A DNA stretch of 25,117 nucleotides from Hofstenia miamia (lineage: Eukaryota > Xenacoelomorpha > Acoela > Hofsteniidae): the NCBI GenBank assembly GCA_900660155.1, contig CABFPE010000162.1, forward strand, positions 719,694 to 744,810, read 5' to 3'. Below are positions 10,344 to 19,523 of the stretch, in pieces (positions within the stretch are counted from its first letter, which is position 1; each line of letters opens with the position of its first letter). A model generated the notes under the pieces. The model did no database searches. It saw nothing but the letters and a program-made list of their open reading frames with translations, and was not told the origin of the DNA. Position numbers and translations under genes: made by a program.

Positions 10344-13300
10344 CAATATTGTGCACACATTTCATTCAATTTCATGGTGAATTCATCATATAATGTTTTA
10401 TATAGTTTTAGTCCTTTTATTGCCACCATTAGAGTCATTATAACATCCACCCTGCTTGTGTGCACCAGTTCTGGATTAATTTCTGTTTCAGGGTAGAAGA
10501 ATGCATAGGTTGACCATAGATATTTTCTGACTGATGCCTCATCATAGAAAGGGCTGATATTGTCTCATATGTCCTCTCTCATTGTTTTTCCAGTTTGATC
10601 TTTCCCAGATGTATCATTGACATTGTAGCACTTGTAATGTTTGCTCTGGAGTTCATCTCAAATTATATCATTTAATCTGGAAATAAAATGACTGTCTTTG
10701 TTGTTCTTCTTTCTATTTCATTTTGTACTGTTTTGTTCTGTTTGCTGTATAAGTCATAAGGCTTAATGTTGCCTTCAGTGAAAATGCATGCACAATTGCT
10801 ATTTTTTACTAAGACTGCATTTGACTTTTTGTAGCATTCATTGTGATTTTCTCCAATGCTTTTTCTTCAGTGTTTGCATATGTACTTTCCTCATGCCAGA
10901 ATGCTTTTGCTATCTTTTTGTCTTTAAGTCTCCATGTTGGTAATAGCATTGGTATGTTTATTGTTGGATGCAGCATACAATGTAGTAATGATGTGAGTGT
11001 TTGTTGCTATATTTGTTTGTATGTTCATGTGACATTTGGTGCAGTCACAAAGCCAATTGTTGCTGGGTAGTTGTTTTTTACATTTTGACTGTTATCCCAA
11101 AATGAATTTGTTAGCCTATTCTTCATTAGCTGCTGTGCTCATTCTCCTGATATTTGTATTTTAGACATAATGCACTCTATATCAAATGTGATCTGATTAC
11201 TTAGTTGTAGCATTTTTCAAATTTTGCCCTTCATAAATGCTTCTGTACACATTAGCTTTATCATTGATTTTATTTCCTTTTGTATACTTCTCTGGATATC
11301 CTTTTAACAATATCATTTTTTTCTTGTGTTACTGCTATTTCAACCAGTAACCTTTTGTTGTCTGTATTGATCCATGATGTTTCACTGGGACTTCTGCTTT
11401 CCCATTTCTCCAAGTTGATTTTATCTATTTCTCTCTGTATTCTCAGCATCATTGCTACTGCTGTTGACTGTAGTAGCTCTTCTTCTCTGGTGATTTACTC
11501 TTGCAATTTACTTATAATTTCTATTACCTGTATGGGGCACATTTTCATTGTTTATGATCTTTTCAGCATTTTTGTGAATAAGCATTTTGGGTAATCCATA
11601 ATGTATCTCTTTATTGGTCTTTTCATTAATTTGTCCACAATTTTTTCCTTTAATCATTCTAATGTATTCATTCTTCCTTCTTCTCTTCTCAGCAGCTTCC
11701 TCATTGTTAACCATGGTTGTCTCTTCATCTGAGCTTACAGTTTGAGGTCACTGTCCACATGTATTTCTTTGTGGCATTCCTAAGTATGTCAATCCCTGTG
11801 GGGCATATCCCTGTGTTGTTTGCTATTTCCACTATGCTTGGTCTCCCCAGTGGTTGATCTTTATATTTCTCATATTTAAGTATTGGTATATCTGTTGGTG
11901 ACATTCATTTTATTGTTGTATCTGCCAGTATCCACTTTTCACTGCATATGGTATCAGTGCAATTGCCAGTTCCTATTTATTCAGTCTTAAAATTGTTCTT
12001 CTCTCTTTTTCATCATCAGTAGTGTGATTTTTTCATTTGCTGTAATAATTATCACCAGTATTTATATTTATGTTCTGGCTCTGACGTCTGGAAGTTTTTC
12101 TCTTCAAAGAGTAAACTTTTGAAGTCTTTTGACAATCCAATCTCATTTGTGTATTGTATCTCCTGCAGTGGTTTCTCCACTGACACCTGATATTTTTCAT
12201 CAGGGATTGAATGTTTATCTTGTATTGGTTTATCTATTTTCATTTCCTTCCAGAATTCTATAATCTGTTGTAGGTGTTCTGAGTGCTGACTAAGACTGCA
12301 TTTGATATTTAAATCTGCTATATCATTGAGTTCATTGTCATTTCCTGTTATCTCTAGCATTACTAGTTGGTAATACAGATCTTGTTTGCATATAATTCTC
12401 TGTGTTAGCACAATGTATCTAGCTGTAGATCAATGACAACTAATTCAAAGAGTCACTGTTCCTTCTGCTTTTGTTCTATGATGAAGACATTTTCTAGCTT
12501 GTTGGCTATGATTTTGAGGAGCTCTGGTAGTTTCTGTTCATCTTTTTCCACTATCAATAGTATTTTTACCTTCTGCACCTTTGCTCTGCTAACATTTACT
12601 TGATCATTTTTTCTAGATTTTTGCTGTGAAGTTTGTTAGGTTTAATGAAATGTATTATTAGCACATTATCTTTGTCTAAGTTAACCTGTTAACACTCCCT
12701 GACTAGTTTTTCTTTGTGTGCTATTATTCTTTGTGTGTTAGCTAGCATTAGTTCATCATCAAATGCTATGTGCACCATGCTTCAGAAGTATGGCCTATTG
12801 AGCTTCTTGTTCATTGATTTTGGATACAATATAATTGTATTGCATGTTTGGCAATTGCTGAACCATTTATTTCTTTATCCTTGGTTGTCATGTGTCTCTG
12901 TATCACTGTTTTGTTTCTGGGGAGAGATTGTTGTAGGATTTGTAGCATATTTTTCTTGTTGCTATGAAATAGGTAGGTATTTTTTCATTTCCTATTTTCC
13001 TCACCTGGCTTTCTCATTCTTGCAATCTGGACAACTGTCATGACCTTGATCTTGATGAGCTGGTGGTTATTTGTCAAATTGAGAATGGCTGTGCTGACAT
13101 TGTGGAGAAAGAACTTATTGTGGAAGGTTCTGATATAGTTTGAGTTTGTGAGTCATCACTGAACATTTTTATACTCAGGTTTAGGATTTGACTGCAGATA
13201 TTTTGTGACTTATTACCTCTGACCAGTAATTGTAAAGGAGGACTTCTTTGTTTTGCTGCTAACTCTTTGCCTGGTAGTTGGCATTAAGTTTGATGGATTG

Positions 13301-13900
13301 GGAGTGGTGCTGTGCCATTGTTTTCAATATTAGACTATGTCACCCTGCCCAGTAGTTGGCCTTGGGGACTGTGTCACCTGATTCTCCTTTATAACTTGTT
13401 GAATATTGTGACCTCTCATCTGATAATTGACATTTGTTCAATGGATAGTGTATTCTTCTCTGCCTGTTTATAGAGTGTGCCTGGTCCACCATAGGGTCCA
13501 GTAGTTGATGAGTGTGACAGTATTTCTGTCCATATGATTCCTGGAGTGTTGAGTCTCTGTCTACTTGCCTGGTAGTTGGCAATTGGATGACAATGTTCTT
13601 CTGTGCACTCTCCTCCTTTTGTAGGGTGATGCATTTTTGATTGATGATATAATTGTACCTAAGTTCAGTTAATAGATTAATATCCCATATTTCATGGTCA
13701 GATTTTAATTTATTTTTTACAGCTCTTTGTGGCATTATTCTCTTGCCAACTTCATCATCTTTAATTTTAAAAATGAATTATTGTTGAATTCTTCCTCACA
13801 TAAACTGTCTAAATCACTAATAGGTGTATATGTATTACTATCAGTTCATATTATTTGGAATTTAGTGTTATCATCTAATTTGACTTGTTCAATATCACTA
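10344..13900 (-). pseudogene. post-integrase coding region of copy B, function unknown
   Basis: About 3.5 kb of broken coding-like sequence continuing from the GPY/F module. Longest open pieces on - are 13340-13735 (131 codons) and 12052-12411 (119 codons, charged, including EFWKEMKIDKP). Anchors shared with A are DSC...EM...YFIA (YFIA at 12960-12971), NLSPET, FDIEC (11172-11186) and KCYNV (10619-10633). Beyond KCYNV, where A has ended, B keeps a 66-codon run at 10346-10543 (AFFYPETEINPELVHTSRVD and onward) that closes at a stop near 10344. So the original protein was at least about 80 residues longer than A shows. No domain was recognised. Confidence 0.55.
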
Positions 13901-14223
13901 GTTGCCCTTTTTAAGTTTAGAAAATGTAATACCCTTCCATTATTAATTTGATAGTCATTGTTTGGTAAGACTTGTATTGTACATGGCCCTGCCCACTGTG
14001 TTTTTAATTTGCATACTTGGTTTACATCCTGTGCTCATAATAGTGTATATGTGTAGACTTTGTCTCCTTTCTTGTGTGGTTGTCCATATATTTTCTTGTT
14101 GAAATTCCACTCTTGTCTAACCTCCAATTGTTTTATATTGTGACATATGGCTTCATCTATTCCTGTTAACTGATCTTGTAATTTCTTGATGTATTTATTG
14201 TCTAATTTTCCTGTGTAGCTATG
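13900..14223 (-). pseudogene. integrase C-terminal (GPY/F) module of copy B
   Basis: On the - strand the frame reads HSYTG (14209-14223), then KKGDKVYTYTLL, an in-frame stop, VCKLKTQWAGPCTIQVLPNN and HFLNLKR. This parallels copy A's GDKVFIYSP...VCKLLLTWEGPRTIMKVLPHNN...HFQNIKY segment by segment. The W-(E/A)-G-P hallmark is at 13984-13995. Everything upstream of HSYTG is missing, so the catalytic core is not encoded. The frame runs on without a stop into the next, post-integrase part, unlike in A. Confidence 0.78.
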
Positions 14224-14226
14224 CTA

Positions 14227-14281
14227 TTGTAAAATATTATAATTCATATTTGTTCACTAGATGGCAGATTGAAATAACAAT
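14227..14281. other. junction between copy B and the ATTGGCC repeat element
   Basis: Homology to retroelement A stops abruptly at about 14226. The next 55 bases are AT-rich and lead into the first GGGCC-containing inverted repeat arm. It marks the 5' truncation point of copy B. Confidence 0.4.
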
Positions 14282-15265
14282 GCCATTAATGGGCCATTGT
14301 TGGGCTATTAATGGCTATAAGAAACTGATAAATAATACTTTTTGAAAATTGAAATCAAACTTTAATGTAATGCTTAGTATTTGATAGCACAATTTAGTAT
14401 GGCATTTCATTTTAAGAATAATATGCTATACACAGTTCTAACTGTATCCTTAACTCAATCAAATTATACCAAGTTGTGAATTACAATTCATAATATAACA
14501 TTGGTCACAATCAGTAAACTGCTGGTGGGAAACATGCAATATTTGTGACTATGGATGCTATCAGTGGCCCATTGGTGGATCATTAGTTGCATTAGTAGCA
14601 ACCTTAGTAATCAATAATCAATGAGCAGATGCTCGCAAATATAAGTCACTTCTTTATTTTGATTCCTAGTTCATTTTAATATAATAAAAGCAAATGTGAA
14701 AAGATATTTTGAAATTTTTAATTTGTGGGAAATTATGATATACCTTCTAAACATATTTTAAAAATAATTTAATCATAAATATTTTGACACTTTGAAATTA
14801 ACAATTATATAAAAGAGCTACACTTAAGCAGAAAAGATTTTTCACAACTTAAGATAGCATTATTTCAAAATTGTAATTTTAAAATTAAAATTTTTTATTA
14901 AATTTGACAGATTTTTATGCTTATTGTTATCATTTATAATCAAAACGTTCTTTCAAATTTCTAACAAATGTTAGTATTGAATATGCCTGACAGGATCTCA
15001 AAGGTATCCTTTTTTCATCTGTTGAGCTTGTGTTTGTTTAAACAGCAAAGTTTGAACTGCTTAACAATATAAAACTGTTGTTCTACACATAAAAGTTAAT
15101 GATATAGTATCAAAAAACTACTTTTTGCCATCAATGACTCATTAATGGGCCAATATTGGCTTACCAATGGCGCATTATTGGCCTAGTAAAGAATGATGGT
15201 TGTTGGGCCAGCGGCCATTTGCAACCAATGACCAATAATGGCACCAACATTGGCCCATTAATTGA
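14282..15265. mobile_element. possible MITE/foldback element with ATTAATGGGCCA.TGTTGG arms
   Basis: The left arm at 14282-14303 (GCCATTAATGGGCCATTGTT and on) is inverted-repeat related to the right arm at 15243-15264. About 19 bases pair with one mismatch around ATTAATGGGCCANTGTTGG. The right side (15128-15270) is a dense run of degenerate repeats built from ATTAATGGGCC, CCAATATTGG, ACCAATAATGG and similar self-complementary words. A further unit lies at about 14563-14580 (CAGTGGCCCATTGGTGG). The interior is plain AT-rich DNA without a gene. No target duplication was found, so the true ends are uncertain. A local satellite-like array is an alternative. Confidence 0.4.
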
Positions 15266-15509
15266 CCAATAATAGAATTTTTCCTGAAAACTGACAATGG
15301 AAATAGCTTTTACTACTCATGGCACATGACTACTGGCCCATTTAATGCAACAATATCCGATTTAAGAAAATGGAGGATGCTGCAGATTATGCTTAAGAAT
15401 TTCCTATGATTGTAATGCTCTGTGATATTCCTTTTTCTTATCTGTATATGTGTACAAACTTAATTATTTGCATAATACATTTTGTGATTCTCAATTTGTA
15501 AAAACAAAT
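15266..15509. other. intronic stretch, nothing recognised
   Basis: AT-rich intron between the palindromic repeat cluster and the duplicated block. No coding or structural signal was found. Confidence 0.4.
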
Positions 15510-15982
15510 ACTCTTCTGCAAATTTATAACTACTCAAACTAGCCAACTAGTGGTTTCCACAAATTTATAGATCTTTCTTTATTAAAATTCGCGAATTGCT
15601 TAGTATACTATTATTAAGTTGCAATCCATCTATATTGAAAAGTATCTCATAATTTGGGAAATATTTATGTACCCTATGTTGTAAAAATCCAAATTATTTT
15701 TATTTACATGTAGCATATTGAATGAGCTACGTCATATTTAGTAAGATGGATAATGTAATTGACAATTAACTTTCAACGCTAAACTATTAGTATTTGTTTC
15801 AATATTGTAATGGTAGCCTGACAATTGATAAATTATATTTATTCTTTGTGTCAGAAAATATTGCAAAACATTTAGTTTAAACCGCAAATTTCACTAAATA
15901 CCTAAAAAATATAATAATTGTTTGCATATGTGTTAGTGTGTTATAAAAAGGATTAATTTACTTTCTATTGTAACTGATGGTA
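15510..15982 (+). repeat. 473-bp direct duplication, copy 1 (ends at assembly gap)
   Basis: Starts ACTCTTCTGCAAATTTATAA and ends CTGATGGTA. It is repeated at 15984-16456 with an offset of exactly 474 and only one difference seen on reading (CTTTCTTTATT versus CTTTCTATATT). The copy runs right up to the N at 15983. This is the signature of two overlapping contig ends placed side by side without merging. Confidence 0.95.
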
Positions 15983-15983
15983 N
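15983..15983. other. single-N assembly gap
   Basis: One N separates two near-identical 473-bp copies. The gap length is a placeholder, and the real gap is probably negative (overlap). Confidence 0.9.
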
Positions 15984-16456
15984 ACTCTTCTGCAAATTTA
16001 TAACTACTCAAACTAGCCAACTAGTGGTTTCCACAAATTTATAGATCTTTCTATATTAAAATTCGCGAATTGCTTAGTATACTATTATTAAGTTGCAATC
16101 CATCTATATTGAAAAGTATCTCATAATTTGGGAAATATTTATGTACCCTATGTTGTAAAAATCCAAATTATTTTTATTTACATGTAGCATATTGAATGAG
16201 CTACGTCATATTTAGTAAGATGGATAATGTAATTGACAATTAACTTTCAACGCTAAACTATTAGTATTTGTTTCAATATTGTAATGGTAGCCTGACAATT
16301 GATAAATTATATTTATTCTTTGTGTCAGAAAATATTGCAAAACATTTAGTTTAAACCGCAAATTTCACTAAATACCTAAAAAATATAATAATTGTTTGCA
16401 TATGTGTTAGTGTGTTATAAAAAGGATTAATTTACTTTCTATTGTAACTGATGGTA
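15984..16456 (+). repeat. 473-bp direct duplication, copy 2 (starts at assembly gap)
   Basis: Near-identical to 15510-15982. It begins on the base after the N and ends at ATGGTA (16451-16456), after which unique intron sequence resumes. Confidence 0.95.
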
Positions 16457-17280
16457 TCCTATATAATATTTATGAATAAAATTGTTCAAGAGAGAAATTC
16501 AATCGATTTTGTTTGTTTTGGATAAGGCCTCATTATATTCTTTGATGTATAAACATTAAAGTTTAGAATTGTTTTGAATTTTTTTGTGATGCAGCCTGCT
16601 GATAAATAGATTCTGGTTTAAATGTCAACCATGATGCCTCCAAGGACTCCAGTGCAAGTTAATGCAAACATATTGTGATTAACTGTAGGGCGAGAGAAGC
16701 TGAGAGCCTAAGAATTTTGAAAATTCATTATAAATGGAATTCAATTGTTTGTCTGGAAATTTAAGAAAGTAAATTTTTTAGTGCCAGAAACTGATTGAAT
16801 ATTATATTAACTAAAAACGAAAAATTAATGTGAGAACTACTAACAGCTTTTTATATTAATTGAAATTTCAATAACTATGCATCAAAATTGTGATAAGCTG
16901 GCAGAATAATAAATACTGAAATATAAAGGAAAGTGCGATTTCAAATGGCTAGCAATGCTTTCGAATTTGTGAATTAATTGATTTTCCATAATATCATGTC
17001 ATAGAAATTTAACACCAACTAGTTGTGACATTGGTTTTTTAATATTTTAACTTATTAATTTAACGCTTTTGAAAAGCTGGCTAGATTCACCTTTTAAATT
17101 TTCAAATTTTTTCACCAAATGTTGAAGGATTTGATGGTAATCAATCCAAAACCAGTTTACAACAACGTTGTAGGATCGGACCAATTTCGTGTCATTTTTA
17201 AACTTATCGCCTTCCATTCCCTTCTGCGTGGTGTTTTTGTTGTTATATTACAATTGTATTCTAACTTAATATATTTTTAG
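16457..17280. other. 3' part of the large intron, nothing recognised
   Basis: AT-rich intron leading to the acceptor ATATTTTTAG at 17280. No gene or repeat end was recognised. Confidence 0.5.
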
Positions 17281-17611
17281 AAATGTGCCCACTAGAAAAA
17301 TATCTGAAATAGGACTAGTGGTTGACTTAAACTACCAATGGCTTATTCCGGCAAAGACTTTTACTACTCTGAATCAATGTGCAAATGACCGATTTGTAAT
17401 TACAGGTGATATTCTAAAATCAGCATTCAATTCAGTGAGTTCTATAAATATCATGAAGGAATATTCGTTGTCAGTAAACAAGGCGATGTCTGTTAGTGAT
17501 CACTTCCCTATTGGATTGCGATTGGTTTTTACGTCACCAAACAAAGACTATCCAGATCCTTATGACAGAAAAAACATAGCAAAAAATTTAATCTACAATA
17601 ATCGCGTTTAA
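17281..17611 (+). CDS. DNase I family endonuclease, terminal exon with stop
   Basis: Follows the acceptor TTTTAG. The first base completes the codon split at 707, giving ...IACG then NVPTRKI. Landmarks: NYQWLIP, matching the family's FQWLIP; QCANDRFVITGDIL, matching NCAYDRIVV with the second Cys of the conserved disulfide and the active-site Asp; ALSVNKAMSVSDHFP-like sequence (here SLSVNKAMSVSDHFPI), matching ALAISDHYP with the second catalytic His; and a final beta strand GLRLVF. The tail after the nuclease fold (about 30 residues, rich in Lys, Asn and Asp/Pro) ends at TAA 17609-17611 and is longer than in vertebrate DNase I. With the upstream exon, the Glu, both His, the Asp residues and the disulfide pair are all present, so the enzyme looks functional. 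Confidence 0.92.
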
Positions 17612-18358
17612 TGAATTTTGGATTTTTATCTGCAAGCCGAAAAAAATTATTTTTAAAAAATTTGTAAAAAAAGAATTTTTTAGTTCTTAAGTTTTTCACG
17701 CTGTTATTATTGATTAGACTACTATACTATTGATTGCTCTAAATGTAAATTGTATAGCAAAATGTGAATATTGAAAAATGGTAATAGTGTGCCTACCCCT
17801 ATATTTTCACAAATTTTGATATTTCAATGTAACGTTTTGAGACAATTATGAAAGAAGTCGTCGTTCAAAATATTGAGGAAAATATACTTCGTTTAAGTTT
17901 TTAGTAAAATATATTTTATGTAAATCATCTACAATTCACTTAACGTAATTGTTAGCATAAATTTTCTGTAAGGTAATACAAAAAAATGAGGTTCATTATA
18001 AATCAAAGAAATTTCCAAGAGCTATTGTAATTTGGAAATATTATCGTTTTTCTTAAGTTTTTATGCAAACATCACATTAATTAAAACTGACCAAAATATA
18101 AGTAGAACCAATATATTCACAAAAAGGGAAAACTTTTCTTTTTAATATAAAGTTTCAAAAAACAGAATTTTCATGAACAAATTGTTGAAAATTAGTCCAA
18201 GTTTTAACTAGTATTACACATTTACACACTATGATTTACATAGGACAGATGTTTTTTAGTGATGGCTTCATGAATAAAGCTTTACCTATTGTGTTCTCAG
18301 TGTTTTAATAGTTGATTGTTTCCAAAAGTAGTTTTCATAGATAACGGCTGTTCGTATT
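17612..18358 (+). other. 3' UTR of the DNase I-like gene and following spacer
   Basis: AT-rich, no coding pattern. The clearest polyadenylation signal is AATAAA at 18273-18278, followed by a T/G-rich stretch. Earlier AT-rich words could also serve. Confidence 0.5.
18273..18278 (+). terminator. candidate polyadenylation signal AATAAA of the DNase I-like gene
   Basis: Canonical hexamer about 660 bases after the stop, with TGTGTTCTCAGTGTTTTAAT shortly downstream resembling a GT-rich element. It is the first perfect AATAAA I noticed after the stop codon. No transcript evidence. Confidence 0.4.
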
Positions 18359-19211
18359 CCCAAGTAAAAAATTTGTGACGATAGCGGTTATTTTTCGGAT
18401 AATTTTGAGCGGAAACGGTTATCGTTAATAAACAACCGGTTATTTTTGGTCATTTTGTAACCAAAACCGTAATGGTTTTAAAATAATGGTTATTTTTTGG
18501 TTATTTTTGAACGGAAACAGTTATAGTTATTATAAAACCGATAATTTTTGGTCATTTAATGATTTTGGTTAATTTTTGGCTATTTAATGACGAAAACGGT
18601 TTTGTTTTTTAATGGCGATTTTTTGGTTATTCAACATTAGAGTCAAAATTATTTATTCACAAAGTGATTCGATAAACATAATAATTGTTGAGTTAATCAA
18701 ACCTTTAGAAATAGTTTTCGGAAAAAATTTTTCATTAGAAATATGTGATAGCCGATTTACTCCAACTTCTACACGTTTTATAAATATTGTGTCAATATTA
18801 TAAATATAGAATAATCATATATAGCAGAATAAATCTATGATGGCCGCAGTAACTTGTTGGCATTAAGGATGATAAATGTACTCGTATAAATGAAAAGGGA
18901 ATTTCTGAACATGTCAAATTGCCGTCAGCAGTAATGCACATTGAATTGTTGATTTCAATGTTTCTGATTCATTGATGCTAACTGTGGCGGGTACTGAAAA
19001 GTGTATCCAAAAGAAATGTCTTCAATGCAAAATTAGTCTTGTTTTCCCGTACATATTATGCAAATTGGAATAGTTAAAATTTGGTTTAATTTTTGTTACA
19101 GAAAACCTTTTTTTATTGGTTAAAAACCGGTTTTTGACAGGACAGAAAGCGATTTTCGTTATAAAATAACGGTTTATTGTTGGTTAAAATTTAGTCATTT
19201 TTTTGCTTGGG
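18359..19211. mobile_element. MITE-like element with CCCAAG(C/T)AAAAAA terminal inverted repeats
   Basis: The left end CCCAAGTAAAAAATTTGTGAC (18359 on) is mirrored by the right end, whose reverse complement reads CCCAAGCAAAAAAATGACTAA (ending 19211). The first 13 bases match with one difference. Just inside the left end are about five degenerate units of roughly 50 bases built on CGGTTATTTTTNGG...GAANACGG (18380-18630). Related AACCGGTTTTTG and CGGTTTATTGTTGG words lie inside the right end in inverted orientation. Such subterminal repeats are typical of non-autonomous DNA transposons. No transposase is encoded. I could not define a target duplication (GTATT and TTACT flank it), so the superfamily is unknown. 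Confidence 0.6.
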
Positions 19212-19482
19212 TTACTGACACATTATTCAAGCGAAAATGTAAAAGTATATATTATTAAGCATCAACTTCTCCAAAAATAAGTGATTGTGATTGCTGATTC
19301 TGAAAAACCAAAAAATTTGGTTTTCATTTTTTCTCAGTTCGGTTATGTTTCATTACATCGTCAAGCACTATAATTTTCGTGCACAAATATTCCTAATTTC
19401 AGATTTCCGCTAATTCTTGTTACCGAATTTCGTTTTGCTTCGAAATTAATTAGTTTTCACAATTATATTGCATTCAAAAATC
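19212..19482. other. spacer, possible promoter/5' UTR of a downstream gene
   Basis: AT-rich sequence between the MITE-like element and a candidate first coding exon. Nothing firm was seen. Confidence 0.3.
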
Positions 19483-19517
19483 ATGTGGCGAGATGAAGAA
19501 GCTGGCCCTCATCCACA
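19483..19517 (+). CDS. candidate first coding exon of another gene
   Basis: An ATG in a distinctly GC-richer 35-base stretch encodes MWRDEEAGPHP and is followed at once by a perfect donor, CA|GTAAGT (19518-19523). Composition drops back to AT-rich immediately after. This looks like a short initiating exon ending in phase 2, but no matching acceptor exon could be identified in the rest of the window and I do not recognise the peptide. It could be chance. Confidence 0.3.
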
Positions 19518-19523
19518 GTAAGT

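Larger units (their letters stand above)
10137..14226 (-). mobile_element. Ty3/gypsy-type retroelement copy B, 5'-truncated, opposite orientation to A
   Basis: Read on the - strand, this block is A-rich like copy A's coding strand. It begins (14223 leftward) at HSYTG, homologous to A 4679-4693, continues through an integrase GPY/F module and then the same post-integrase region as A. Anchor spacing is colinear: GPY/F to YFIA 1,021 bases (A: 702), YFIA to F(D/N)IEC 1,788 (A: 1,891), FxIEC to KCYNV 553 (A: 568). Gag, protease, RT and the integrase core are absent. Protein similarity between A and B is low and patchy, so they are old, diverged copies. A purine run (GGCAAGGGAG) followed by TGTGG near 10143-10153 could be a polypurine tract and LTR start, but this is weak. 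Confidence 0.75.
708..17280 (+). other. 16.6 kb intron of the DNase I-like gene, filled with transposons
   Basis: The donor GTAAAT at 708-713 and acceptor ATATTTTTAG at 17271-17280 join two exons whose split codon (two bases, then one) restores one open frame. After splicing, 26 residues separate GDFN from the end of QWLIP, against about 27 in vertebrate DNase I, which makes this pairing very likely. Nearly half of the intron is retroelement copies A and B plus a non-LTR fragment. The stated length is approximate because of the one-base gap at 15983 and the duplicated sequence beside it. Confidence 0.85.

Noticed and set aside
11280..11594. 104-codon + strand open frame with apparent transmembrane segments
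   Set aside because: Same antisense effect within copy B. The - strand carries the motifs shared with copy A.
12714..13043. 109-codon hydrophobic, membrane-like open frame on the + strand
   Set aside because: Antisense shadow of retroelement B. A-rich coding sequence read backwards gives Phe/Leu/Cys-rich pseudo-membrane proteins.
1609..14267. Shared word CTAGATGGCAG at 1609-1619 and 14257-14267
   Set aside because: An 11-base match between two places in 25 kb is expected by chance, and the flanks do not align.
18280..19200. Possible CRISPR-like or satellite reading of the CGGTTATTTTTGG units
   Set aside because: Units are degenerate, without regular spacers, and are better explained as subterminal repeats of a DNA transposon.
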